Assembly: GCA_021200565.1 (NCBI GenBank)
Contig: JAJQGJ010000019.1
Span: 124,001-188,000 of the forward strand
Direction: 5' to 3'
Length of the DNA stretch: 64,000 bases
Source of the DNA: Oscillospiraceae bacterium
Lineage (GTDB): Bacteria > Bacillota > Clostridia > Oscillospirales > Ruminococcaceae
Part shown: piece by piece, positions 53,571 to 62,875 of the stretch
Layout: each line of letters starts with the position of its first letter
Position numbering within the stretch: position 1 is the first letter of the stretch
The notes under the pieces: model-generated
Seen by the model: the letters and a program-made list of their open reading frames with translations, nothing else
Databases searched by the model: none
Told to the model about the DNA's origin: nothing
Translations under genes and position numbers: made by a program

Positions 53571-54983
53571 ATGGTAAAGAAGAAAATAGGGCAGAGTATA
53601 ACCAGCAGATGGCTTGTTAACTCGATGGGCATCGTCCTTTTGGTGCTTCTCGTGGTTGACGTGCTTGCGATTGTCATTTTCAGCAATTACTATGCAAACG
53701 CCGCAGAACAGAACCTGACAACAAAGCTCGAATCGGTAATATCGCCGCTGTCGAGGTATCAGACTGCCTCCGGTCTCGAAAGCGAAATTAAATCCTCAGT
53801 GACTGAGTTTGACGAGAAAGAAAAGTATGAGCTCCTGGCACTCAGCACATCAGGAGAAGTGCTTCTCACGAGCTCAGGCTTTGAGCCGTCCGACTGGCTT
53901 GATCTCAGCGGCTACGAAAAAGCACTTGACTCTGATGATGGCGAATACTGTGAAACCTTCAGGCTTTCAAGCGGCGAAAAGGTCATGTGTTGCACCGTTG
54001 TCCTGTCATCTCTTCAGAGTGAATATGGCGCATTGATGCTTCTGACATCAATAGATCTTATAGACAATCAGATTTTAAAGATTGGCGTTGTGCTCAGTAT
54101 ATCGCTTCTTGCGATAATACTCCTGATGCTCTTTGCCGGGCTGTCGTTTGTTCGTTCGATAGTTGTTCCCGTCCGGCAGATGTGCGACATATCGAAGAAG
54201 TATGCCGAAGGCGATTTTCGTGAAAGAATCGAGCAGACGAGCTTTGACGAAATAGGAGAGCTTGCTGAGTCCATTAACTACATGGCAACCGAGCTCGAAA
54301 ACTCGGATAAAGTCAAAAACGAATTCATATCCTCGGTATCGCACGAACTCAGAACGCCTCTGACGGCTATAAAAGGCTGGAGTGAAACGGCTCTTGAAAT
54401 GTCAGATGACCCTGAAACCATCCAGAAAGCGATGAAGGTGATAACCGGCGAAACGGAGCGCCTTTCCGACATGGTCGAGGAGCTTTTAGACTTCTCAAGA
54501 ATCGAGGATGGAAGATTCACCTTGAACCGTGAAACCTGCGATATACTCGCAGAATTAGGCGAAGCCGTACTCATCTACGGCGAGCGTGCAAAGTCGCTTG
54601 GAATCAAGCTTGAATACTATGAGCCGGAAATGCTTCCTTTTGTCTATGGTGACCGTGCAAGGCTCAGGCAGGTTTTCATAAATATTATCGACAACGCCGT
54701 AAAGTACTCAAATTCCGGCGGAACAGTCTCAGTGGAGGCATTTGAAAAGAATAAAGAAATAGTAGTCCTGATTTCGGACACCGGAGTAGGAATCGCTCCC
54801 GGGGATCTTCCGAAAGTAAAGACGAAATTCTATAAAGCAAATCACACACGCCGTGGCTCGGGAATCGGCTTGGCAGTTGCCAACGAGATTGTCGAAATGC
54901 ACGGTGGAAACTTGACCATAAACAGCGAACTCGGAAAAGGAACGACGGTTCGCATAACCCTACCAATTACCGAGCAATTTTAG
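53571..54983 (+). CDS. Sensor histidine kinase
   Basis: This 470-residue kinase has membrane segments at about 19-41 and 170-194, an extracytoplasmic loop of about 130 residues, a HAMP linker, HisKA with SVSHELRTPLTAIKG (His258), and an ATPase domain with NAVKYS, SDTGVGI and GSGIGLAV. TTG 53568 or ATG 53571 are both possible starts. The upstream lipoprotein may contact its extracellular loop (inference). Confidence 0.95.
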   Translation: MVKKKIGQSITSRWLVNSMGIVLLVLLVVDVLAIVIFSNYYANAAEQNLTTKLESVISPLSRYQTASGLESEIKSSVTEFDEKEKYELLALSTSGEVLLTSSGFEPSDWLDLSGYEKALDSDDGEYCETFRLSSGEKVMCCTVVLSSLQSEYGALMLLTSIDLIDNQILKIGVVLSISLLAIILLMLFAGLSFVRSIVVPVRQMCDISKKYAEGDFRERIEQTSFDEIGELAESINYMATELENSDKVKNEFISSVSHELRTPLTAIKGWSETALEMSDDPETIQKAMKVITGETERLSDMVEELLDFSRIEDGRFTLNRETCDILAELGEAVLIYGERAKSLGIKLEYYEPEMLPFVYGDRARLRQVFINIIDNAVKYSNSGGTVSVEAFEKNKEIVVLISDTGVGIAPGDLPKVKTKFYKANHTRRGSGIGLAVANEIVEMHGGNLTINSELGKGTTVRITLPITEQF

Positions 54984-54987
54984 AAAA

Positions 54988-55013
54988 CTGTAGGGGCGGA
55001 TATCATCCGCCCG
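54988..55013 (+). repeat. GC-rich palindromic repeat, copy 2
   Basis: Core GGGGCGGATATCATCCGCCC at 54993-55012 with flank CTGTA. Matches copy 1 at 48593-48624 in the reverse orientation with one difference. A second small hairpin (GGGCATGG...) follows to 55041. Confidence 0.85.
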
Positions 55014-55064
55014 ACCAAAGGGCATGGCATTTGCGTTGCCCAATTATACGAACAGGAGGTTCCA

Positions 55065-56039
55065 ATGAGTAAAACAGCAAAAACAGAAACAAAAAACGAG
55101 CCTGAATTCAAGTCGAAAATCGGCGGTCAGGCACTCATAGAGGGAGTAATGATGCGTGGCGTCGACACCGAGGCTATGGCGGTCAGACTTCCGAACGGCG
55201 AAATCGAGGTTGAACAGTGGGAATTGAAGCCTGCAAAGTGGTACCGCAAGGTGCCGTTCATCCGTGGCTGCGTCAATATGGTTGTGAGCTTCGTCGATGG
55301 CTACAAATGCCTCTCTAAATCCGCCGACAAGTCCATGGAGGGGATTGAGGAGGAAGAGCCCTCGAAGTTCGAAAAGTGGCTCACAGACAAGTTTGGCGAC
55401 AAGCTGATGAACGCCGTGATGGTGGTTGCAACCGTTCTGGGAGTGCTTCTTGCGCTTCTGCTCTTCATGTATCTTCCCGCACTCGCCACAAAGGGTCTTT
55501 CGCTTCTTATTCCTGCACTTGCCGAGATGAGCTTTGTAAAGAACCTCATCGAGGGCATAATCAAGATAGCTATATTTGTAGCTTATCTCTGGGCGACAAG
55601 CCTTCTTTCGGATATGCGCAGGACTTACGAATACCATGGTGCTGAGCACAAAACGATTTTCTGCTATGAGCACGGGCTTGATTTAACCGTTGAAAACGTT
55701 AAGAAACAGAAGAGATTTCACCCGAGATGCGGCACTTCGTTCACATTCTTAGTTCTCTTTATCTCGATTTTCGTATTTTCAGTTTTCCAGGTTTCCTGGG
55801 ATTCGCTTCTCTTAAGAGTCGGAATCAAGATTCTACTTCTGCCGATAATCGTAGCCATTGCTTATGAGCTCATCCGCCTTGCCGGAAAGTATGATAATAT
55901 CTTCACAAAGATTATCTCCGCACCAGGTCTATGGATCCAGAGACTCACGACAAAAGAGCCGGATGATAGTCAGATCGAAGTCGCAATAGCCGCATTCAAG
56001 CCCTGCATCCCTGAGGACAGAGAGCGGGACAGATGGTAA
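55065..56039 (+). CDS. DUF1385 (YqhQ-like) membrane protein
   Basis: This 324-residue protein has the family opening IGGQALIEGVMMRG, then two N-terminal and several C-terminal hydrophobic segments around residues 125-145, 160-180, 225-245 and 260-280. YHGAEHKTIFCYEHG near residue 190 is another family hallmark. YqhQ-like proteins have no settled function. The genes prmC, recA and rimO follow, a common Clostridia neighbourhood. GGAGG precedes the ATG. Confidence 0.95.
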   Translation: MSKTAKTETKNEPEFKSKIGGQALIEGVMMRGVDTEAMAVRLPNGEIEVEQWELKPAKWYRKVPFIRGCVNMVVSFVDGYKCLSKSADKSMEGIEEEEPSKFEKWLTDKFGDKLMNAVMVVATVLGVLLALLLFMYLPALATKGLSLLIPALAEMSFVKNLIEGIIKIAIFVAYLWATSLLSDMRRTYEYHGAEHKTIFCYEHGLDLTVENVKKQKRFHPRCGTSFTFLVLFISIFVFSVFQVSWDSLLLRVGIKILLLPIIVAIAYELIRLAGKYDNIFTKIISAPGLWIQRLTTKEPDDSQIEVAIAAFKPCIPEDRERDRW

Positions 56040-56881
56040 GCTCGCTGTATAACGAGACCTTATCCGCCCTTGAATCAGCCGGCATTGAAGACTCAGACTT
56101 TGAAGCAAACGTAATATTTGAAGAGGTCTATGGCAGGGATTTCAAGCTTAGGCTGCTGACCGGTCAGCTTGACCGAAAAGAGACAGAAGCCGAATCAGCA
56201 AGACTTGATGAAATGCTCCATAGGCGCATTTCTGGCGAGCCGCTGCAGTATATAGTCGGCAGATGGGGCTTTTACCGTGGAGAGTTCACCGTCGGAGAGG
56301 GAGTTCTCATCCCAAGACAGGACACCGAAACCCTTGTAGAATCGGCGTATCAGCTTTTGAAAGACACCCCGAGCCCGAAAATTCTCGATCTCTGCTCCGG
56401 CACCGGTTGCATAGCGATAACTCTGAGTGAACTTCTGCCCGAAGCTGAGGTTCACGCAGTCGAATTGTATGATAATGCATATAAGTATCTCGAAAAGAAC
56501 GTCACCGGGCATGGCAGTAACGTAATTCCACATAAGCTGGATGTTCTGGATGAGTCCTCAGCCGGGCAGTTCACAGGCTTTGATCTCATAACCTGTAACC
56601 CGCCATATTTAACAAGTGAGGACATGGCAGAACTTCAAAAAGAAGTCACTCACGAACCCGCAACCGCTCTCTTCGGAGGCACCGACGGTCTCGACTTCTA
56701 TAGAGCTATCCCGACGATATGGAAACCAGCGCTAAAGCTTGGAGGCTATATCGCATTCGAGATAGGTGCAGCCCAGGGCGAAGCGGTGAAGGCAATTCTT
56801 GAAAGTGCTCGATATACTGATATAAGAGTTATCAAAGATTTGTGTGGGAAAGACAGAACGGTTATTGCAAAAAATTTGTGA
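56033..56881 (+). CDS. prmC: Release factor glutamine methyltransferase
   Basis: This 282-residue methyltransferase modifies the GGQ glutamine of release factors. The SAM motif [12 protein letters not shown] and the catalytic TCNPPY motif near residue 187 are present, with the N-terminal helical cap. It overlaps the DUF1385 gene by 7 bases, so they are coupled. Confidence 0.96.
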   Translation: MVSSLYNETLSALESAGIEDSDFEANVIFEEVYGRDFKLRLLTGQLDRKETEAESARLDEMLHRRISGEPLQYIVGRWGFYRGEFTVGEGVLIPRQDTETLVESAYQLLKDTPSPKILDLCSGTGCIAITLSELLPEAEVHAVELYDNAYKYLEKNVTGHGSNVIPHKLDVLDESSAGQFTGFDLITCNPPYLTSEDMAELQKEVTHEPATALFGGTDGLDFYRAIPTIWKPALKLGGYIAFEIGAAQGEAVKAILESARYTDIRVIKDLCGKDRTVIAKNL

Positions 56882-56907
56882 AGTCCACTTTTCCGTACCC
56901 AAAAACC

Positions 56908-56936
56908 TTTACAAACCCGTTCCCATAGTGTATAAT
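56908..56936 (+). promoter_or_regulatory. recA promoter
   Basis: TTTACA at 56908-56913 and TATAAT at 56931-56936 with a 17-base spacer, about 63 bases before ATG 57000. No convincing LexA box was found around it. Confidence 0.75.
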
Positions 56937-56999
56937 ATAGAAAACGGCACAAAAGTGTCAAATATAATACCAAATATAAATAGAAACGAGGAAAACGAT

Positions 57000-58184
57000 A
57001 TGGCAATGAAGAAGACTGCTGAGAAGAAGGTTGTCGCTGATCCGCAGAATCAGGAGGAGAAAAAGAAGGCTCTTGAAACCGCAATAGCGCAGATTGAGAA
57101 AACCTATGGCGCCGGCGCAGTCATGCGTCTCGGTCAGAACTCCACTCTCAACGTCGAGTCTATACCGACAGGTTCGATGACTCTTGACATGGCTCTGGGA
57201 ATCGGCGGTGTTCCGAGAGGAAGAATCGTCGAGATTTTCGGTCCGGAAAGCTCAGGCAAGACGACTGTCGCACTCTCCATTGTTGCCGAAGCCCAGAAGC
57301 TCGGCGGCGAGGTGGCGTTTATAGACGTTGAGCATGCGCTTGACCCGACCTATGCGGCGGCCTTGGGTGTAGATATAGATTCGATGCTCGTGTCCCAACC
57401 AGACTCGGGCGAGCAGGCTCTTGAAATTGCCGAGGCTCTGGTCCGCTCGGGTGCTATTGATGTAATAGTCCTCGACTCGGTAGCTGCTATGGTCACAAAA
57501 GCTGAGATTGACGGCGAAATGGGCGACACCCACGTCGGTCAGCTCGCAAGGCTCATGTCTCAGGCTATGAGAAAGCTGACAGCTGTTATTTCAAAGTCTA
57601 ACTGCGTTGCAATATTCATCAACCAGATCCGTGAGAAGATAGGCGTAATCTACGGCAATCCCGAAACCACTCCCGGTGGACGTGCCTTAAAGTTCTACGC
57701 CTCCGTCAGAATCGATGTCAGAAAGGGCGAAGCCATCAAGAACGGCTCTGAGGTTATAGGAAACAGAACCAGATGTAAAGTTGTCAAGAACAAGGTTGCA
57801 CCTCCGTTCAAGGAAGCTGAGTTCGACATGATTTTCGGAAAGGGCATTTCCCGAATCGGCGAGGTCGTCGACGTTGCTGTCGAGCTCGACATAATTCACA
57901 AAGCTGGCGCATGGTTCAGCTATAACGGCGAAAAGATTGCCCAGGGCAGGGAAAAGACCAAGGAATATCTCTTAGCTCACCCAGACGTCATGCAGGAGGT
58001 CGAGGACAGGATCAAGGCGGAGCGTTCAAACGTCTCAATGCTCTCCGGCAAGAATAAAAAGGAAGCAGCTCTTAGGGAAGCCGCCAACACCGCCCAGGCT
58101 ATAGAGCCAGCAGTGTCCAAGCCTGCATCTGTAGTAGTAGAGCCGGACGACGAAGACTTCGATGAATTCACACCAGCGGAATAA
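57000..58184 (+). CDS. recA: Recombinase A
   Basis: This 394-residue RecA has Walker [10 protein letters not shown] at 81-89, [10 protein letters not shown] as Walker [18 protein letters not shown] and [19 protein letters not shown], and the closing acidic tail. ATG 57000 is chosen with GAGGAAAA upstream; an upstream frame extension to 56844 lacks a ribosome site. It is followed by recX. Confidence 0.98.
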   Translation: MAMKKTAEKKVVADPQNQEEKKKALETAIAQIEKTYGAGAVMRLGQNSTLNVESIPTGSMTLDMALGIGGVPRGRIVEIFGPESSGKTTVALSIVAEAQKLGGEVAFIDVEHALDPTYAAALGVDIDSMLVSQPDSGEQALEIAEALVRSGAIDVIVLDSVAAMVTKAEIDGEMGDTHVGQLARLMSQAMRKLTAVISKSNCVAIFINQIREKIGVIYGNPETTPGGRALKFYASVRIDVRKGEAIKNGSEVIGNRTRCKVVKNKVAPPFKEAEFDMIFGKGISRIGEVVDVAVELDIIHKAGAWFSYNGEKIAQGREKTKEYLLAHPDVMQEVEDRIKAERSNVSMLSGKNKKEAALREAANTAQAIEPAVSKPASVVVEPDDEDFDEFTPAE

Positions 58185-58196
58185 CGACGCTTCGCA

Positions 58197-58323
58197 TCGC
58201 CCCCTCAGTCGCACTACGTGCGCCAGCTCTCCCAGAGGGAGAGCCAAGAAGCATTCCTCTCTGAAAATCTCGGCTCCCCCTCTGGGGGAGCTGTCAGCCG
58301 AAGGCTGACTGAGAGGGTGCGCA
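58197..58323. repeat. Inverted pair of GC-rich mobile repeat units
   Basis: Two arms of about 50 bases, one near 58197-58250 and one near 58272-58323, are imperfect reverse complements (the plus arm contains GGCTCCCCCTCTGGGGGAGC and the other arm CAGCTCTCCCAGAGGGAGAG). Each arm is itself a hairpin. This type of unit is scattered through Oscillospiraceae genomes (my recollection, not checked). The pair sits between recA and recX. Confidence 0.75.
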
Positions 58324-58338
58324 GCAGGAGAATAAGCT

Positions 58339-58965
58339 ATGCCCACAATAACATCCATAGAAAAATACAAAGGCTCCACCATGCGCATCGATTTTGATGA
58401 GGGCGAGCCGCTGTTTATAAACATCGATGTTCTGAATGAGTACCATCTCCAAAAAGACATAGCCGTTCCACAGTCCGCAATCGATCAGATCGTCCATTCA
58501 AACGATTTCCGGCGAGCCAAGGAGCGTGCGCTCTATCTTTTGGATGAGCGTGACTACTCATATATCGAGCTCTACAAAAAGCTTGAGAGAAACTACAGTG
58601 AGGACATCTGCCTAGAGGTGTGTAATCGCCTCTCTGAAATTGGCTGCATCAATGACCGGCGGTATTCCGAGCGTCTCGCCGAGCACTACTGCCAGACCAA
58701 ACGCTTCGGGCTTCGCCGTGCAAGGGAAGAAATGCGCAAGCGTGGCATCTCGAATGAACTGATAACAGAGGCTCTGTATCCGTATGAAGACACAGCTTCT
58801 GAACGGATAGCGGAGCTTATAGACAAAAAATATGCAAGGTATCTAACCGACGAAAAAGGAGTTCAGAAGGTCAAGGCGGCTTTGGTCCGTCAGGGCTACT
58901 CTTTTTCAGAAGTGAACAAAGCCTTGGCTGAATATGAAAGTGAAATGGAAGAGGGAGAAGAGTAA
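58339..58965 (+). CDS. recX: Regulatory protein RecX
   Basis: This 208-residue RecX-like modulator has the repeats ALYLLDERDYSYIELYKKL, RLSEIGCINDRRYSERLAEHY and VKAALVRQGYSFSEVNKAL. It inhibits or adjusts RecA. Ribosome site GGAG precedes ATG 58339. It is followed without gap by rimO. Confidence 0.95.
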   Translation: MPTITSIEKYKGSTMRIDFDEGEPLFINIDVLNEYHLQKDIAVPQSAIDQIVHSNDFRRAKERALYLLDERDYSYIELYKKLERNYSEDICLEVCNRLSEIGCINDRRYSERLAEHYCQTKRFGLRRAREEMRKRGISNELITEALYPYEDTASERIAELIDKKYARYLTDEKGVQKVKAALVRQGYSFSEVNKALAEYESEMEEGEE

Positions 58966-60297
58966 ATGGCAGTCACTGTCGGAATAGTGTCATTAGGCTG
59001 TGCCAAAAATATGCTCGACGCCGAGCATATGGCATATAATTTAAGGGAAGAGGGGTATGAACTCCAGCCGGATGCCGCACTTGCAGATGTCGCAGTGATA
59101 AACACCTGTGGCTTTATCGAATCCGCAAAGCAGGAGGCAATCGAGACGATTTTGGAGTTCGTTGCCCTCAAGGAAGAAAAGCGAATCAAGGCGATAATCG
59201 TCACCGGCTGTCTTGCCGAAAGATACCGTGAAGAGATTCTGAAAGAGCTTCCCGAGGTCGACGCCGTCCTTGGAATCGGAGCAAATGAGCTTTTGGGCGA
59301 GACAATCCGCAAGGTTCTTGCCGGCGAAAACGGCATTGAAATGTTTGGCGACAAGTATTCCCTCATCATCGGCGGCAGAAGAATCGTCTCAACCGAAACC
59401 TATGCCTACATAAAGATCGCCGAGGGCTGCAGCAACCACTGCACCTTCTGTGCAATCCCCGGAATAAGAGGAAATTATCGCTCCCGCCCGATGGAGAGCA
59501 TCATTGATGAAGCCAAGTGGCTTGCCAAAGTCGGCTACCGTGAGATTATTCTTATAGCTCAGGACACCTCCCGCTATGGCGAAGACCTCTATGGCACACA
59601 GAAGCTTGCCGAGCTCTTAAAAGAGCTTTGCAAGATAGACGGCTTAAAGTGGATAAGAACCCTTTATTGCTATCCCGAGCGAATCACCGACGAGCTTATC
59701 GACGTTGTGGCAACTGAGCCGAAGTGCGTCAAATATTTCGACATCCCGATCCAGCACTGCTGCGACAGGGTCTTGAAGAGAATGAACCGCCGTTCATCGG
59801 AAGCCGAGATAAGAGAGCTTGTAGCGAAGCTCAGAGCCAGAATCCCGAATGTCATCATCAGGACAACAATCATGACCGGCTTCCCGGGTGAAACCGAGGA
59901 GGAGTTCGAAAGACTCTGCGAGTTCGTCAAGGAAATGCGGTTTGATAGATTAGGCTGCTTCGCTTATTCTCAGGAGGAGGGAACAGCTGCCGCCAGGCTC
60001 GACGGTCAGCTTGATGAAGACGAAAAGAATCGCCGTGCCGAAATAATCACCCAGGAGCAGATGCTTGTGAGCGACCAGATGACTCAAGAAATGCTCGGGC
60101 GTGTCTATGAAGTAGTCGTCGAGGGCTATGACCGCTATGCCGAATGTTGGTTTGGAAGAAGCCAAAACGAAGTTCCCGAGATTGACGGCAAGATTTTCTT
60201 CACGTCCGAAATTCCGCTTAAGGTTGGAGACTATCAGTATGTTCGGATAACCGACACGATGGACTATGACCCGATCGGTGAAGTCGTACTGAATTAA
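58966..60297 (+). CDS. rimO: Ribosomal protein S12 methylthiotransferase
   Basis: This 443-residue radical-SAM methylthiotransferase modifies S12. N-terminal cysteines at residues 12, 48 and 82 belong to the MTTase domain, the radical-SAM CSNHCTFC is at 155-162, and a TRAM domain closes the protein. It starts at the base after the recX stop. Confidence 0.97.
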   Translation: MAVTVGIVSLGCAKNMLDAEHMAYNLREEGYELQPDAALADVAVINTCGFIESAKQEAIETILEFVALKEEKRIKAIIVTGCLAERYREEILKELPEVDAVLGIGANELLGETIRKVLAGENGIEMFGDKYSLIIGGRRIVSTETYAYIKIAEGCSNHCTFCAIPGIRGNYRSRPMESIIDEAKWLAKVGYREIILIAQDTSRYGEDLYGTQKLAELLKELCKIDGLKWIRTLYCYPERITDELIDVVATEPKCVKYFDIPIQHCCDRVLKRMNRRSSEAEIRELVAKLRARIPNVIIRTTIMTGFPGETEEEFERLCEFVKEMRFDRLGCFAYSQEEGTAAARLDGQLDEDEKNRRAEIITQEQMLVSDQMTQEMLGRVYEVVVEGYDRYAECWFGRSQNEVPEIDGKIFFTSEIPLKVGDYQYVRITDTMDYDPIGEVVLN

Positions 60298-60313
60298 TGC
60301 GTAATTCGTAATT
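60295..60313 (+). repeat. Short repeat, TAATGCGTAATTCGTAATT
   Basis: The sequence at 60295-60313 reappears in reverse complement around 62829-62875, where several overlapping AATTACGCATTACG-type copies are found. This looks like a dispersed intergenic repeat family. Confidence 0.7.
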
Positions 60314-60328
60314 ATATAGGAGTTTGAC

Positions 60329-60898
60329 ATGAATCTTCCAAATAAACTTACTATCCTGAGAGTAGTATTAATACCATTCTTTGTGCTATTCGCACTGTGG
60401 GAATTCTCAAGCGTGAACCTGTTCATAGCACTCGTAATTTTCGCAGTCGCATCCATAACTGACATGCTCGACGGCAAGATTGCCAGATCCCGAAATCTTA
60501 TAACCAACTTCGGGAAGTTTTTAGATCCGCTTGCTGATAAAGCACTCGTAATGGCGGCGCTCCTCGTGTTTGTCGACAAGAACTGGGTCAGCTCAGTTCC
60601 GGTCATGATAATTCTTTTCAGGGAATTCATGGTTTCTGCGCTCCGACTTGTGGTTAAATCCGGCAATGGAACCGTCGTTGCAGCTGGTTGGCTCGGAAAA
60701 GTCAAGACCGCATTCACGATGGTCGCAATAGTTGTGACTCTCTTCCTGCATGGGCTTATGGCAGTTGGAGTTGGAACTGACGGCGCCGTGGTCTGTGTTA
60801 TAGACAACGTACTTGTCTGGGCGGCGGCAATCTTAACAGCAGTTTCAGGAGCACAGTATTTGTGGGCATACCGCAGTGCAATCGATACAAACGAATAA
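60329..60898 (+). CDS. pgsA: CDP-diacylglycerol-glycerol-3-phosphate 3-phosphatidyltransferase
   Basis: This 189-residue membrane enzyme makes phosphatidylglycerophosphate. The CDP-alcohol phosphatidyltransferase motif is visible as SITDMLDGKIARSRNL and FGKFLDPLADK, with four to five membrane segments. Ribosome site GGAG precedes ATG 60329. It ends 20 bases before the GH5 gene. Confidence 0.95.
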   Translation: MNLPNKLTILRVVLIPFFVLFALWEFSSVNLFIALVIFAVASITDMLDGKIARSRNLITNFGKFLDPLADKALVMAALLVFVDKNWVSSVPVMIILFREFMVSALRLVVKSGNGTVVAAGWLGKVKTAFTMVAIVVTLFLHGLMAVGVGTDGAVVCVIDNVLVWAAAILTAVSGAQYLWAYRSAIDTNE

Positions 60899-60918
60899 TT
60901 TTTGAAGGAGACACCGAA

Positions 60919-62073
60919 ATGAAACAGTTTTCATTCAAGAGACTTCTGGCACTTCTGACAGTTCTTGTAGTGTGCTTGGCAACGTTCACCGCATGCGGAG
61001 ACACTTCGACCGACGGACATGTTCACTATGGCGAAAATGCCGAAACCACTTCGATTTCTGCAAGCAACCTCATCACCGACATGGGTCTCGGCTGGAACTT
61101 AGGCAACACCTTTGATTCAACCGGCGATTCCGAAACCTCATGGGGCAATCCATACACGACAGAAGAGATGATCGACACCATTGCTGAGCTTGGCTTCAAA
61201 ACCATCCGAATCCCCGTTTCATGGAGCTATCACTGCGATTCTGAATACAATATCGATGAAGACTGGATCGAAAGAGTTCAGGAGGTAGTTGATTGGGCAC
61301 TTGAGAACGACATGTACGTCATCTTAAACTCCCATCATGACAACGATGTCTATTATCCCTCAGCTGATAATCACGACGCAGCGGTTGAGTATATAACAAA
61401 AATCTGGACTCAGATTGCCGAGTACTTCAAGGATTATGACCAGCACCTCATCTTTGAGCCTATGAACGAGCCAAGACCCACCGGCACCGACTATGAGTGG
61501 TACTATTCCGAATGGGTTACCACCTGTCAGGAAGCCTTGACTACTATCATGGACTGCAATCAGGCTTTTGTGGACACTATCAGAGCCTCCGGCGGCAATA
61601 ACGGGACAAGATATTTGATGGTTTCAACCTATGCGGCTTCTCCCGATGCAGCGTTGAGCGATAACTTCGAGCTTCCCTCAGATCCGAGCGACAAGCTCCT
61701 CATGACCGTTCACATGTACACACCATATAATCTTGCCATGAGCGACAGCTACGCCTACACCCAGTTTGACGAATCCTGCGAAAGTGACATCGACTACTAT
61801 ATCGATGCCCTCTATGAGAAGTTCGTCGCAAACGGCACTTATGTAATAATCGGAGAGATGGGCTGCACCAATAAGGACAACCAGTCTGCCCGTGAAGCAT
61901 GGGCTGAGTATTTCGTTTCAAAAGCTAAGGAGAGCGGCATGGTCTGTGTCGTCTGGGACAATAACTACATCGACGCCGGCTCAGAAGCCTACGGTCTCTT
62001 CGACAGAACGAACCTAAAAATCTTCGACGATTGCTTGGATTATTACAACGGTCTCATGGCGGGATTGGAGTAA
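60919..62073 (+). CDS. Secreted lipoprotein endoglucanase, GH5 family
   Basis: This 384-residue cell-surface beta-1,4-glucanase-like hydrolase has a lipoprotein signal peptide ending TACG with Cys26. The barrel has GWNLGNTFDST, RIPVSWSYHCD, the acid/base in FEPMNEPRPTG (Glu184) and the nucleophile in IGEMG (Glu313). Cellulose, xylan or mixed-linkage glucan are possible substrates. GAAGGAG precedes ATG 60919; a terminator follows. It fits a plant-fibre-degrading gut organism. Confidence 0.93.
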   Translation: MKQFSFKRLLALLTVLVVCLATFTACGDTSTDGHVHYGENAETTSISASNLITDMGLGWNLGNTFDSTGDSETSWGNPYTTEEMIDTIAELGFKTIRIPVSWSYHCDSEYNIDEDWIERVQEVVDWALENDMYVILNSHHDNDVYYPSADNHDAAVEYITKIWTQIAEYFKDYDQHLIFEPMNEPRPTGTDYEWYYSEWVTTCQEALTTIMDCNQAFVDTIRASGGNNGTRYLMVSTYAASPDAALSDNFELPSDPSDKLLMTVHMYTPYNLAMSDSYAYTQFDESCESDIDYYIDALYEKFVANGTYVIIGEMGCTNKDNQSAREAWAEYFVSKAKESGMVCVVWDNNYIDAGSEAYGLFDRTNLKIFDDCLDYYNGLMAGLE

Positions 62074-62083
62074 ATAAAAAACA

Positions 62084-62118
62084 AAAAGGACAGTCCCAAA
62101 AGCTGTCCTTAATTTTTA
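62084..62118. terminator. Rho-independent terminator
   Basis: Stem AAGGACAG (62086-62093) and CTGTCCTT (62103-62110) with T-rich sequence after it. It lies between converging transcripts and may serve both. Confidence 0.88.
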
Positions 62119-62487
62119 TTCGTCCTTCAGAATGTCATCTAAAGCTTCAGAAAATGAGTTGTATTTTTTGTACTTCTCCGGGTGCTTCAGCATTTCTTCG
62201 CCTTCGGCAAACGCCGCAACGGTTTCAGCGTTCGGAATGTCCGGAATTTCCTCGCTGTTCTCATATAGCTCATGCGGGGCAATGTCCTGTCCGTCAGCCC
62301 ATTCGATTCCTGAACCATTCGGTAGAACGTGCACAGTCGAAAAGTACGAAAAGTCAGCCAACTTCCCGAACCAACTGCCTTTGATGTATGGTGATACATC
62401 AAATCTTTTTCTCTCGCCAGTTTCATAAAGCAGAATCAAACCATTATCCCTGACCGGCTCAACTTTAACAATTGCAGGTTGTAACAT
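62116..62487 (-). CDS. DUF2442 domain-containing protein
   Basis: This 123-residue protein from ATG 62487 has VKVEPVRDNGLILLYETGER and YIKGSWFGKLADFSYF, matching DUF2442. It directly follows the DUF4160 gene, the standard pair in many bacteria. The function is unknown; the pair has been likened to a toxin-antitoxin arrangement. The longer frame to 62568 overlaps the DUF4160 gene and is not preferred. Confidence 0.85.
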   Translation of the reverse strand: MLQPAIVKVEPVRDNGLILLYETGERKRFDVSPYIKGSWFGKLADFSYFSTVHVLPNGSGIEWADGQDIAPHELYENSEEIPDIPNAETVAAFAEGEEMLKHPEKYKKYNSFSEALDDILKDE

Positions 62488-62503
62488 CTCATACACCTCC
62501 GAA

Positions 62504-62770
62504 TCACTTGAGAGGGTCGATTCTGAAGTGCTGTTCTCCACCGGATAAGAGCTTCCAGTTAGCTTCAAGATCCTCTCTATGAATTTCTACCCATGCTTCT
62601 AATAGCTTCATTTTGTTTTTGGGGAGCGAACCCTCAATTACCGTACCGTCAAGAGCCATAACGACTTCTTCACCGTAATACTCAGCATGTATATGTGGAA
62701 GATTATGCTTTCCGCCAACTTCGTTGTACATGCGTACTATAATACCATAAAACGTACTCAATACAGGCAT
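62504..62770 (-). CDS. DUF4160 domain-containing protein
   Basis: This 88-residue protein has the DUF4160 hallmark HNLPHIHAEYYGEEVVMALD and ends GGEQHFRIDPLK. It is upstream of the DUF2442 gene in the same operon. GGAGG precedes the ATG. Function is unknown. Confidence 0.88.
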   Translation of the reverse strand: MPVLSTFYGIIVRMYNEVGGKHNLPHIHAEYYGEEVVMALDGTVIEGSLPKNKMKLLEAWVEIHREDLEANWKLLSGGEQHFRIDPLK

Positions 62771-62801
62771 TTCAAAATTCCTCCCTTGTACCTCTACTGT
62801 A

Positions 62802-62830
62802 ATTATATCATTTCAACTACTGTCTGTCAA
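62802..62830 (-). promoter_or_regulatory. Sigma-A-type promoter for DUF4160-DUF2442
   Basis: Minus-strand TTGACA (plus TGTCAA at 62825-62830) and TATAAT (plus ATTATA at 62802-62807), spacer 17 bases, upstream of the DUF4160 gene. Confidence 0.85.
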
Positions 62831-62875
62831 TAATTACGCATTACGAATTAAGCATTACGCATTAATAATAATCAT
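62829..62875. repeat. Dispersed AATTACGCATTACG-type repeats
   Basis: Several overlapping copies of AATTACGCATTACG and variants, related in reverse to 60295-60313. They lie between the queA stop region and the DUF4160 promoter. Confidence 0.65.

Noticed and set aside
56881-57000. LexA/SOS box in front of recA
   Set aside because: No palindromic GAAC/GTTC-type sequence was found near the promoter.
56844-57000. Longer RecA starting at 56844
   Set aside because: The extension overlaps the prmC end and the recA promoter and lacks a ribosome site; ATG 57000 has one.
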